Shown here piece by piece: positions 42,247 to 49,596 of a stretch of DNA of 64,000 nucleotides. The stretch covers positions 124,001 to 188,000 of the forward strand of contig NZ_JANDHW010000004.1 of NCBI RefSeq assembly GCF_024330105.1, given 5' to 3'. The translations under genes were made by a program, and so were the position numbers. Source of the DNA: Coprobacter tertius. GTDB taxonomy: Bacteria > Bacteroidota > Bacteroidia > Bacteroidales > Coprobacteraceae. Position 1 is the stretch's first letter. Each line of letters starts with the position of its first letter. The notes under the pieces are model-generated. The model searched no databases. It was not told where the DNA came from and worked only from the letters and a program-made list of their open reading frames with translations.

Positions 42247-43341
42247 TTATTTAAAATTACCGATGACCGGTAAAGAAACCGTTGGTGTAACAGGATCGTT
42301 AGTAATAATAAATACTCGTTGGTTTAGTAACCGACTGCGCGTTTTACGCGGATTTACAGTTATCTTTAATTGTATCGTTTTTCCCGGCTGTACGCTCATT
42401 CTCGATATAGTTGCTGTCATAACAGACGATTCATTAGACACTTTACGTATCTGCAAGTTCATTTTCCCCTCGTTGGTAATATTCACAACAGCAACGACCG
42501 GTTTATCTCCGGATATATCTCCAAAATCTACGGTATTCTTGTCTAATACAATTTTCGGAGCTTTTTCTTTTTGTTCTTCTGAGAGACCCGAATAATCCTC
42601 TCGTATATCTGCCGAAACCGTTATCTTGTTAAAAGGAGATGCCATAGATTCCCCTGGAAACCGAATAAGAAATTCATCGCGACGCATACCCCAATCTTTT
42701 GCCGCAGCCGCATCATATTCAACCTCAATTTCTCCCTTTCCACCAGGAGCAACGACATCGGGAACTTGTTTGACCGTAAGATGAAGAGGCACCCGCTCGA
42801 AATTTAATTTCAAAGGAGAATGCGTATTGTTTTCAAAGCCGACCGATAAGACTCTGGGCTGCCGAGTATATACTTCAAAAAAAGGCAAATGCGTAGATTT
42901 AAGAGTTATACCCTCCATTTTTACACCGCTCAATGCCCCTGTACTCCTACCCTCTGAATTTACATTTCCTTTAATATACAGAATTTGTTTATCCGGATCG
43001 GTATTAGCATAAACGTAAACATTTTTCAGAAAACGCCCCGGACGCCCTTTCGCATTGTATGTTACTTTTATTTTTCCGGTTTTTCCAGAAGCTATCGGTT
43101 CTTTGGGATATTCAGGACGAGTGCATCCGCAAGATGCTGTTACGCGAGTGATCACTAACGGAGAATCTCCCGTATTTTTAAATTTAAATTCACATGTCAC
43201 ACTACCGATACTTTCCGAAAAACTGCCGAAATCATGGTTCGTCTCCGTAAATTCTATTTTTGGGCTGGACTGCGCAAATAACAAAAGCGGAGAAAAAGAA
43301 AAAAGAATGATAAAAAAATATAACCGACTGATTATTTCCAT
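42247..43341 (-). CDS. Exported DUF1573 protein, multi-domain
   Basis: A 364-residue protein with a signal peptide (to about LLLFAQ, residue 23). The first DUF1573 domain (about 28-125; HDFGSFSESIGSVTCEF, RVTASCGCTRPEYP) is followed by two further immunoglobulin-like domains of the same kind (about 140-250 and 260-364, the last with VDFGDISGDKPVVAVVNITNEG). DUF1573 domains are ASH/MSP-like beta-sandwich folds, usually periplasmic or surface-exposed, with unknown function. The first domain is clearly homologous to the small protein encoded just upstream, so the pair arose by duplication. Confidence 0.88.
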   Translation of the reverse strand: MEIISRLYFFIILFSFSPLLLFAQSSPKIEFTETNHDFGSFSESIGSVTCEFKFKNTGDSPLVITRVTASCGCTRPEYPKEPIASGKTGKIKVTYNAKGRPGRFLKNVYVYANTDPDKQILYIKGNVNSEGRSTGALSGVKMEGITLKSTHLPFFEVYTRQPRVLSVGFENNTHSPLKLNFERVPLHLTVKQVPDVVAPGGKGEIEVEYDAAAAKDWGMRRDEFLIRFPGESMASPFNKITVSADIREDYSGLSEEQKEKAPKIVLDKNTVDFGDISGDKPVVAVVNITNEGKMNLQIRKVSNESSVMTATISRMSVQPGKTIQLKITVNPRKTRSRLLNQRVFIITNDPVTPTVSLPVIGNFK

Positions 43342-43361
43342 AGCCTGTAAATCCTTATCAT

Positions 43362-43757
43362 TTATTTTTTATTTACCGACGGAATCACCGTCCCTTTAAT
43401 CGTCAATATCGATTTATCGGGTTTAGTATTACTGTAAACATAAACGTTTTTCTGAAATGCTCCCGGACGACCTTTTGCATTATAAGTTACTTTTATAATA
43501 CCTTTTTTACCGGGAGCAACCGGCTGCTGCGGATATTCGGGTATCGTACATCCACAGGAAGCTGAAGCGCGTATAATAATAAGAGGTGCATTCCCTGTAT
43601 TCACAAATTCAAATTCACAACTTACAGTACCATCAGATTCCTGAACGTTACCAAAGCTATGTGTAATTTCTTTAAACTGTATGCGCGCTTCTTTTTGAGC
43701 AAACGCAAGCGTAGTACCGATGAGAATCATCGCAAAAAACAAGATTATTCTTTTCAT
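43362..43757 (-). CDS. Exported single-domain DUF1573 protein
   Basis: A 131-residue protein: signal peptide (MKRIILFFAMILIGTTLAFAQ), then one DUF1573 domain (HSFGNVQESDGTVSCEFEF, RASASCGCTIPEYPQQP, NAKGRPGAFQKNVYVYSNT). It matches the first domain of the next gene nearly residue by residue. The start is 43757, because a -7 element (TATATTTG, 43794-43787) lies between it and the upstream in-frame ATG at 43808. Twenty bases before the larger DUF1573 gene. First gene of a probable operon ending in meaB. Confidence 0.9.
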   Translation of the reverse strand: MKRIILFFAMILIGTTLAFAQKEARIQFKEITHSFGNVQESDGTVSCEFEFVNTGNAPLIIIRASASCGCTIPEYPQQPVAPGKKGIIKVTYNAKGRPGAFQKNVYVYSNTKPDKSILTIKGTVIPSVNKK

Positions 43758-43786
43758 ATCAATCTTATTTAAATTAAACCGAAAGA

Positions 43787-43794
43787 CAAATATA
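43787..43794 (-). promoter_or_regulatory. Putative -7 element of the DUF1573-meaB operon
   Basis: TATATTTG on the minus strand, 30 bases ahead of the chosen start codon and inside the longer ORF reading. It decides the start. Confidence 0.65.
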
Positions 43795-43915
43795 TTCATT
43801 TTATGCATTCATGGGTAAATCTTTGCAAAGTTTATTACTTCTGATAAATCTACAAACATCGCCTAATGAATTACAAAAATCCTACCAATAAGTTTATCCA
43901 GGAGTTCTTTTGAAT

Positions 43916-43923
43916 TATATTTG
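43916..43923 (+). promoter_or_regulatory. Putative -7 element of the MutS-like gene
   Basis: TATATTTG, a perfect -7 match, 23 bases before the start codon. No clear -33 element. Confidence 0.6.
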
Positions 43924-43945
43924 CACTTAACAATAAACAATTAAT

Positions 43946-45766
43946 ATGGATAAAATACAAAAAAATCCTCTCAATTATTACAAAGAATTAATACTATCGA
44001 ACGAGGAGAAACTCGCTTTTACACAAAAAAGAATATATCTGATCGGCACTTTACGACTTCTCATTGTTCTTTTTACTCTCGCCGCAATTTATTTATTGTG
44101 GGATAAAGGTGCGACCGTTATTTTCTCGGTTTTTATTACCGGTTTAGCGATATTTTTGACATTGATGCGTATTCACAACCGTTATTTTATAAATAAAGCG
44201 ATGCAAGAAGCGATTCGTGATATTTGCAAAAAAGAGTTACGGCTTTTTCAATATGATTTCGAAGGATGCGACACAGGAAGCGAATATACCGATTCGGCGC
44301 ACGACTATTCAAATGACCTCGATATTTTCGGACCAAAGTCGATATTTTCGTATATCGACCGAAGCGCCACCTCTATCGGACGAGATAAACTTGCCGAAAT
44401 GTTAAAATACCCCTCATCTGATATTCGGGATATTCGCCGGAAACAACAAGCGATAAAAGAACTTTCGAGAATGAATAAACTAAGGTTAGAACTTTTAGCG
44501 CAAGGCATGATATCGGAAGAAAACCGTTCGAACCGATATATTATCGAAGAAATATCTGATTTAAAACCGGCTCCGGCCTTATGGTTGCGTATTGTTTCAC
44601 GTTATATACCCTACATTTTCATCTTCCTTTTTGCAACATGGCTCTCTGGTTTTATTCCCGGTATTGTCATATTATATCTTTTTATTGCCTGCTTTTTATT
44701 AGCGATTTTTAAAAGTAAAAAAATAACTCGTATACAAGAACAATTAAACAATGGACTAAAATCACTCAAAAGCTACGCCGTACTCATCAGTCAAATAGAA
44801 TCGACCGATTTTTCGAGTTCTTTATTAAAAGACCTGAAAAATAAACTCGAAACAGATGGTATACCCGTTTCGGTAAGAATAAAAAAACTCGGGCAATTAT
44901 TATCTAATCTCGACCAACGTTATAACGGGATAGGCTTTGCACTACTTAACGGCTTTTTACTATGGGACTTCCGGCAACTTTCAGCAATCGGAGAATGGCT
45001 CGATAAAAACGCAAGCGAATTAAAAAAATGGTTACAAGTTCTCGCCCGCTTCGATGCATTATGTTCTTTAGCAACTTACACTTATAACCATCCGAACTAT
45101 ATTTTCCCTTCACTTAATGACTCTGATTCTCCCGTAATTCGAGCCCGAGAGATGGGACATCCTCTGATAAATGCAGACCGTTGCGTATGTAACGATATCT
45201 CAATGGAAAGTCGTCCCTCATTTCTGGTAATTACAGGAGCAAACATGGCAGGTAAAAGCACATATTTACGAGCCATAGGTGTAAATTTTCTTTTAGCTTC
45301 AGCCGGAGCACCGGTGTACGCAAAAGAATTTATTTTTAGCCCTTGCTCTTTATTTACCAGTTTACGGACAACCGACTCGTTAAGCGACCAAGAATCATAT
45401 TTTTTTGCAGAATTGAAAAGATTGAAAACAATTGTCGATAGATTGCATACCGGAGAAAAAATGTTTATCATTCTCGATGAAATATTAAAAGGGACTAACT
45501 CGACCGACAAACAAACCGGGTCACTGGCCCTTATCGAACAATTGATCGGATTAAATGCATCGGGAGTTATCGCTACACATGACCTCATGCTGGGTAAATT
45601 AGCCAATGATCATCCGGGCATTATTTTTAATTATCGGTTCGAAGCCGATATCACCGATAACGAACTCTCGTTTTCTTATCGGCTACAACCCGGTATCGCA
45701 CAAAATATGAATGCTTGTTTCCTAATGAAAAAAATGGGTATTATTCCCGAAAGCCGCTCCTTGTAA
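43946..45766 (+). CDS. Membrane-anchored MutS-family ATPase
   Basis: A 606-residue protein. Two membrane helices near the N-terminus (about 30-73) and two more (about 215-255) flank a soluble segment. Then come a MutS core-like helical region (about 270-400) and a MutS ATPase with Walker A TGANMAGKSTYLRAIG (about 430), a signature-type DSLSDQESYFFAEL (about 475), Walker B MFIILDEILKGTNS (about 510) and the ATHD histidine (about 550). The mismatch-recognition domain I with its Phe-x-Glu is missing, so it is not canonical mismatch repair. Such MutS-like membrane proteins occur in Bacteroidetes and are annotated only as MutS-like; the job is unknown. Single-gene unit. Confidence 0.88.
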   Translation: MDKIQKNPLNYYKELILSNEEKLAFTQKRIYLIGTLRLLIVLFTLAAIYLLWDKGATVIFSVFITGLAIFLTLMRIHNRYFINKAMQEAIRDICKKELRLFQYDFEGCDTGSEYTDSAHDYSNDLDIFGPKSIFSYIDRSATSIGRDKLAEMLKYPSSDIRDIRRKQQAIKELSRMNKLRLELLAQGMISEENRSNRYIIEEISDLKPAPALWLRIVSRYIPYIFIFLFATWLSGFIPGIVILYLFIACFLLAIFKSKKITRIQEQLNNGLKSLKSYAVLISQIESTDFSSSLLKDLKNKLETDGIPVSVRIKKLGQLLSNLDQRYNGIGFALLNGFLLWDFRQLSAIGEWLDKNASELKKWLQVLARFDALCSLATYTYNHPNYIFPSLNDSDSPVIRAREMGHPLINADRCVCNDISMESRPSFLVITGANMAGKSTYLRAIGVNFLLASAGAPVYAKEFIFSPCSLFTSLRTTDSLSDQESYFFAELKRLKTIVDRLHTGEKMFIILDEILKGTNSTDKQTGSLALIEQLIGLNASGVIATHDLMLGKLANDHPGIIFNYRFEADITDNELSFSYRLQPGIAQNMNACFLMKKMGIIPESRSL

Positions 45767-45833
45767 TAACATGCCTATACTGACAATTTTCTTTTTTAAC
45801 GCATTCGATTCCTTTTTTATTTACTTAATGTCG

Positions 45834-45841
45834 TATATTTG
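45834..45841 (+). promoter_or_regulatory. Putative -7 element of the queuosine precursor operon
   Basis: TATATTTG, perfect -7 match. The predicted transcript start (about 5 bases further) falls at the first base of the riboswitch-like P1 stem. Confidence 0.7.
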
Positions 45842-45846
45842 CGGCC

Positions 45847-45877
45847 CGTGTGCTTGTACAACCACGTAAAAAACAAG
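45847..45877 (+). promoter_or_regulatory. Candidate preQ1-I riboswitch
   Basis: The 31 bases form the minimal preQ1-I H-type pseudoknot on paper. P1 is CGTG (45847-45850) with CACG (45863-45866). The loop contains CTTGT (45853-45857), which can pair with ACAAG (45873-45877) as P2. The linker TAAAAAAC is the A-rich strand that fills the P1 groove in this class. The start codon ATG follows at 45882, so folding would hide the translation start. It precedes a queuosine-precursor transporter and queF, the expected targets. The P1 stem is short and the ACCC core is AACC here, so this is a candidate. Confidence 0.65.
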
Positions 45878-45881
45878 ATTT

Positions 45882-46562
45882 ATGAGAAAAAATGTAAGCA
45901 TTCCCTTTATGGCATTAGGGATTTTATTTTGCGTATGCCTTATTATCTCCAATATTTTGGAAGTTAAAATGATTGAAATAGGCAGTATTACCGCCACTGC
46001 CGGGCTTATCGTTTTCCCTATTTCTTATATTATCAACGACTGTATCGCCGAAGTTTGGGGCTATAAAAAGGCACGGCTTATCATATGGGCCGGTTTCGCC
46101 ATGAATTTTCTCGCGGTAGCATTCATACAGATAGCAATTTTATTACCAGCTGCCGGTTTTTGGAACGGGCAGGAATCTTTTGCCTCGGTCTTTTCCGCCA
46201 CCCCAAGAATAGCCGTAGCGAGTTTATTAGCATTTCTGGCCGGTTCGTTCCTGAACGCTTATGTAATGAGCCGAATGAAAGTTGCCAGTAATGGTAAAAG
46301 ATTTTCATTAAGGGCTATGGTTTCTACATTAGTGGGAGAAAGTGCCGATTCACTGATTTTTTTTCCTATCGCATTCGGAGGAATCGTTCCATTTGAAGAT
46401 TTATGTAAACTTATTATAACACAAGCCATTCTTAAATCAGGATACGAAGCCCTAATATTACCGGTGACCATACAAGTAGTAAAATACATTAAGAAAATCG
46501 ACGGAAGCGACGTATATGATAAAGACATTTCTTACAATATTCTGAAAATAAAAGAAGTATAA
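45882..46562 (+). CDS. Queuosine precursor transporter (YhhQ/DUF165 family)
   Basis: A 226-residue inner-membrane protein with about six helices and the family pattern: GLIVFPISYIINDCIAEVWGYKKAR (landmark about residue 40-64) and a later SLRAMVSTLVGESADSLIFFPIAFGG (about 148-173). YhhQ imports preQ0/preQ1 or queuine-like bases. It is 13 bases from queF, and the leader has a candidate preQ1 riboswitch. The three together form a scavenging and conversion unit for tRNA queuosine. No queC, queD or queE is nearby, which fits salvage rather than de novo synthesis, though those genes could be elsewhere. Confidence 0.93.
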   Translation: MRKNVSIPFMALGILFCVCLIISNILEVKMIEIGSITATAGLIVFPISYIINDCIAEVWGYKKARLIIWAGFAMNFLAVAFIQIAILLPAAGFWNGQESFASVFSATPRIAVASLLAFLAGSFLNAYVMSRMKVASNGKRFSLRAMVSTLVGESADSLIFFPIAFGGIVPFEDLCKLIITQAILKSGYEALILPVTIQVVKYIKKIDGSDVYDKDISYNILKIKEV

Positions 46563-46574
46563 ATATCCTCAATA

Positions 46575-47024
46575 ATGGAAAATAAAGGACTTACCCTGCT
46601 GGGTGGAAAAACGGAATATAAACAAAATTATGCCCCCGAAGTATTGGAAGCATTCGAGAACAAGCATCCCGAAAACGATTATTGGGTAAGATTTAACTGC
46701 CCCGAATTTACAAGTTTGTGCCCAATTACAGGACAACCGGATTTCGCAACGATACAAATCGATTACATTCCGGATATAAAAATGGTAGAAAGTAAAAGTC
46801 TGAAATTGTATTTATTCAGTTTTCGCAACCATGGAGCTTTTCATGAAGATTGCGTTAATATTATCATGAAAGATCTTATAAAGCTTATGAACCCCAAATA
46901 CATCGAAGTCACCGGCTTTTTTACCCCGCGTGGAGGTATAAGCATATATCCGTATTGCAATTACGGACGACCCGATACCGAATTTTATGAAATGGCCAAA
47001 AATCGGCTCAAAAATCATAAATAA
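46575..47024 (+). CDS. queF: NADPH-dependent 7-cyano-7-deazaguanine reductase
   Basis: Reduces the nitrile of preQ0 to the aminomethyl group of preQ1. The 149-residue protein is the short type I (YkvM-like) form. The catalytic cysteine is in [16 protein letters not shown] (about 53), and the QueF motif [20 protein letters not shown] is at about 76-95. Directly downstream of the precursor transporter. A terminator follows within 50 bases and marks the end of the core region before the mobile island. Confidence 0.96.
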   Translation: MENKGLTLLGGKTEYKQNYAPEVLEAFENKHPENDYWVRFNCPEFTSLCPITGQPDFATIQIDYIPDIKMVESKSLKLYLFSFRNHGAFHEDCVNIIMKDLIKLMNPKYIEVTGFFTPRGGISIYPYCNYGRPDTEFYEMAKNRLKNHK

Positions 47025-47073
47025 CAGAAATTAAGGGTAGATTTTTGTATATTTCCTACTCCAAATTAATAAT

Positions 47074-47118
47074 AAAGTGCACCCTACCGGTTTATTCGAC
47101 TTACAGGGCGCACTTTTT
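47074..47118 (+). terminator. Terminator after queF
   Basis: Stem AAAGTGCACCCT (47074-47085) / AGGGCGCACTTT (47105-47116), 11 of 12 paired, followed by TT; A-run on the other side. Confidence 0.8.
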
Positions 47119-47160
47119 CACAAAAAAATGCATTAGAGGTAATAAAACGCGCGAGACGGA

Positions 47161-47397
47161 GCAATAGAATTGTGAAACAATGATTTAAGGTAAGATGCTG
47201 GTAAATAGCTAAGCCAACGGAAACCTCCGTTGCGTTACCAAGTCATAACCGTTTTCGGGGATTGAAAGGAGGTAACGAAGAAGGGAGAATGCGGCGAAAG
47301 TAGGTAGCTTGCGGCAATTTCCCGGCCTTTGCAGAAAGCAAAGGTAAGCGATCTTTCGGTGAACGTTGCAAAAAAGAGGGCTTTCAGATTCTATTGC
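47161..47397 (+). ncRNA. Candidate closed multi-hairpin noncoding RNA upstream of the integrase remnant
   Basis: The outer arms GCAATAGAAT (47161-47170) and ATTCTATTGC (47388-47397) are exact complements and would close a 237-nt domain. Inside are several further helices. CAACGGA/TCCGTTG (47215-47232) has an AACC loop. CGTTACC (47233-47239) pairs with GGTAACG (47271-47277) and encloses CCG-TTTT-CGG. GGGAGAAT/ATTTCCC (47283-47323) has one bulge. CCTTTGC/GCAAAGG (47326-47344) is also complete. There is no open reading frame of note. It could be an RNA (including a group II intron domain), an oriT, or arm sites for the integrase. No family was recognised with certainty. Confidence 0.45.
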
Positions 47398-47471
47398 GCT
47401 AATTGGCTGCGATTTGCGTATCGACGAATAACTCCATAGTTAATAGTTTTGAACCGTTAAAAATGGGAGTT

Positions 47472-47761
47472 ATGAGAAGTACGTTCAGCGTTTTGTTTTA
47501 CCTGAAAAGAAAAGATGTCAGAAAAGACGGTACGGTTCCGGTTATGGGGCGTACCACCATCGAAAACGGGTGGCTCATGCGCGACCCGTTTGTCTGTCGA
47601 ACAATATGCCCATCGAAACGGTCAGTTCGATTCTGGGGCAAAAGAACATCCGCACGACACAAATCTACGCCAAGATTACCAAAGAGAAAGTTAAAAATGA
47701 TATGACCGCTCTTGCTGCGCAGTTAAACGCTATCGAGGAGTTTGCTGGTGTGGCAATCTAA
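47472..47761 (+). pseudogene. Tyrosine recombinase (integrase) remnant with internal deletion
   Basis: The first about 40 codons (MRSTFSVLFYLKRKDVRKDG, then TVPVMGRTTI) are the N-terminal arm-binding start of Bacteroidales phage-type integrases. At about 47590 the frame shifts by two and continues as LSNNMPIETVSSILGQKN followed by IRTTQIYAKITKEKV, the very C-terminal part with the catalytic tyrosine. The core domain with R, H-x-x-R and the rest, roughly 280 codons, is missing. A -7-like TAGTTTTG (47444-47451) precedes it. It cannot encode a working recombinase. It marks the left part of the island and is 14 bases ahead of the RhuM-like gene. Confidence 0.85.
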
Positions 47762-47775
47762 TAATCTAAAAGGAT

Positions 47776-48137
47776 ATGAAAAGAGACAGCATCACAATCG
47801 GCGACAACGGCGTAACCCTGACGGGGAGCGAGGTATGGATGACGGCAATGGAGCTTGCCGAGCTGTTCGGCACGACTGCCGGAGCGGTAAACGCGGGCAT
47901 CAAGGCAATCATCAAAAGCAATACGCTGCATGATTACGGGGTCTGCAAGTACGTTCGTCTGGGAAACGGCAACGGTGCGGACGTGTATAGTATAGAGGTC
48001 GTGGCCTCCCTTGCGTTCCGGCTCAATACGCGCAATGCGCCGCTGTTTTGTGTAAATGGCTGATCCGACGAGCAACCTTCCCAACACAGGCGACGGCTCC
48101 GATTATCATTCGGTACAAAGAGGAATTTAGCTGTTAA
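47776..48137 (+). pseudogene. RhuM-like/KilA-N-type helix-turn-helix protein, frameshifted near the end
   Basis: The first frame (47776-48063) gives 95 residues. EVWMTAMELAELFGTTAGAV (about 20-39) resembles the winged DNA-binding start of RhuM-family proteins, followed by YSIEVVASLAFRLNTRNAPLF. It then stops after CVNG. Reading on with a two-base shift at about 48049 gives CKWLIRRATFPTQATAPIII and stops at 48137, which looks like the natural tail (relatives have LFRKWL here). So there is a two-base insertion, or the short form is real. The family often sits near integrases and restriction or toxin genes in Bacteroidales; its function is unknown. Confidence 0.6.
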
Positions 48138-48256
48138 AAATGCGATTTTCCAATCGCAGCAGATTTATTTATCGATTTGAAATTTAATTATTTGGCTCGA
48201 ACAGCCAAAATAGCTACTTTTGGAGTGTCCCATCAGACGCGGACGAGAACAAGTAT
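48138..48256 (+). promoter_or_regulatory. Promoter and palindromic operator of the AraC-type regulator gene
   Basis: TTTG (48191-48194), 20 bases, TACTTTTG (48215-48222) form a full Bacteroidetes promoter. The -33 element is the left arm of a perfect 7-bp palindrome TTTGGCT-CGAAC-AGCCAAA (48191-48209). A repressor or the regulator itself binding there would cover the promoter. Confidence 0.7.
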
Positions 48257-49372
48257 ATGTGGCTGGATTTTTATATGTTCGTGACCCTCGCGGCAGGCAT
48301 TGCCCTGACCGTTCTGGGTTGGCAGTTGTGCGGTATCCATATCCCCCGCGGGGAGGATACCCACCGGCTGCGCACGGCACGCGCCATCCTTGCCGCATCC
48401 TATTTCATCCTTGCCGCTCCTGCTTTCTGCGAGCTTCTCAGCGGAGGAGAAGCCGACCGGAAAATCATTGCAGTCCTTACGGTAGCCACAGCCGCCTGTC
48501 AATCCCTGCTGTTCACGGCCACGCTGCTGACCTTTATCCAGCCGTTGTACGTCACCCGCCGCCGGGTGTGGACGCAGGTGGGGATCGTTGCGGCTGCAGC
48601 GGCCCTGTTCCTGCTGGTGGCGCTCGGAAGCGATGCACGGTGGATATTCTACGTTGCATTGGCGGCCTACGCGATACAGTTGGCCTGGTATACGCTGGTG
48701 TTCCGCCGCGAATATGCCGAAAGCCTGCGGCTGTTGGAGGAGTATTACGACGAAGACCAGCATACGCGGCTGCGTTGGGCGAAATTCGGATTCTATGCCG
48801 CGCTCACGGTCGGTATCGTCGCCTCGCTGTCCGTGTGGCTGCCGCCGGCCGTCTATAATCTCTTTACCGTCGGTTACGTCCTGTTCTACGGGTGGTTCGC
48901 CAACCGTTTTTCCAACTATGCGGCAAAAATCAATTATTACCTGCCTGCCGTCATGCAGAAACCGGAGCCGGTTCTCCCGCAAGCGGCGGATGTGGCCGTG
49001 GCCGGATTGTCCGCATCGGAGATAACGAAGGAGAAAGAGCATCTGCGGATCGCGCTCGAACGCTGGGTTGCCGGGCGGGGTTTCACCCGTCCCGAAGAGA
49101 GCCGGGAACAAATCACACGGGAGCTGGGGACGACAAAGGATTTTCTTAATTGGTATTTCAAAACCGAAATCCGGCAGGATTTCCGCTCGTGGCGGATCGG
49201 GTTGCGTATCGAATACGCCAAACAGTCGATGGCCGAAGAATCCGGTCTCTCCATGAACGGTCTCGCAAAAAAGGTCGGTTACGCCACCAAAAGCAATTTT
49301 TACGGACATTTCAAAAAACTCACGGGCGAAACTCCGGTCGAGTACCAGCGGCGGATCGCATCGAAACGCTGA
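48257..49372 (+). CDS. Membrane-embedded AraC-family regulator
   Basis: A 371-residue protein. The first about 240 residues are mostly hydrophobic, with about six or seven membrane helices separated by short charged loops. The last about 100 residues are an AraC-type DNA-binding domain with two helix-turn-helix units (ITRELGTTKDFLNWYFKTEI and MNGLAKKVGYATKSNFYGHF) and the closing KKLTGETPVEYQRRI. Such proteins are thought to sense a membrane or periplasmic signal and act on DNA from the membrane. It is extremely GC-rich compared with its surroundings, which suggests acquisition from a GC-richer Bacteroidales such as an Alistipes- or Parabacteroides-like donor (inference). It lies upstream of the LRR lipoprotein gene with a symmetric repeat array between. 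Confidence 0.88.
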   Translation: MWLDFYMFVTLAAGIALTVLGWQLCGIHIPRGEDTHRLRTARAILAASYFILAAPAFCELLSGGEADRKIIAVLTVATAACQSLLFTATLLTFIQPLYVTRRRVWTQVGIVAAAAALFLLVALGSDARWIFYVALAAYAIQLAWYTLVFRREYAESLRLLEEYYDEDQHTRLRWAKFGFYAALTVGIVASLSVWLPPAVYNLFTVGYVLFYGWFANRFSNYAAKINYYLPAVMQKPEPVLPQAADVAVAGLSASEITKEKEHLRIALERWVAGRGFTRPEESREQITRELGTTKDFLNWYFKTEIRQDFRSWRIGLRIEYAKQSMAEESGLSMNGLAKKVGYATKSNFYGHFKKLTGETPVEYQRRIASKR

Positions 49373-49445
49373 AACCACACCCTTTCTTCGAGTAAATAAC
49401 AGACTCCGCAGGAAACGTCAAACGTGTTTTTGCGGGGGATCAGGC

Positions 49446-49508
49446 GGTCTATTTCGTGTAAAAAATGAAATAGACCGGTCTATTTCACGCCACAACATCA
49501 AATAGACC
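49446..49508. promoter_or_regulatory. Four-half-site operator array between the regulator and LRR genes
   Basis: Four copies of GGTCTATTT(C) in alternating orientation: 49446-49455 (+), 49467-49476 (-), 49477-49486 (+) and 49500-49508 (-). They form two inverted pairs. Sites 1 and 3 are 31 bases apart and sites 2 and 4 are 32, close to three helical turns, so all four can lie on one face of the DNA. The likely ligand is the adjacent AraC-type regulator. It sits about 90 bases upstream of the LRR gene start. Confidence 0.7.
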
Positions 49509-49596
49509 ACCCGCGTCCTTGCCTCCATGCCCTCCGTGACGTAAATTTATGGCTATTAAATAGCGAATATTAATATTTTATTACTGTAAAGAACTT

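Noticed and set aside
47161-47397. Definite group II intron
   Set aside because: The hairpins are suggestive, but no domain V, no maturase and no intron boundary sequences could be identified.
48233-49378. 381-codon minus-strand frame over the AraC-type gene
   Set aside because: It is a long shadow frame typical of GC-rich DNA; the plus-strand frame has clear membrane helices and an AraC domain.
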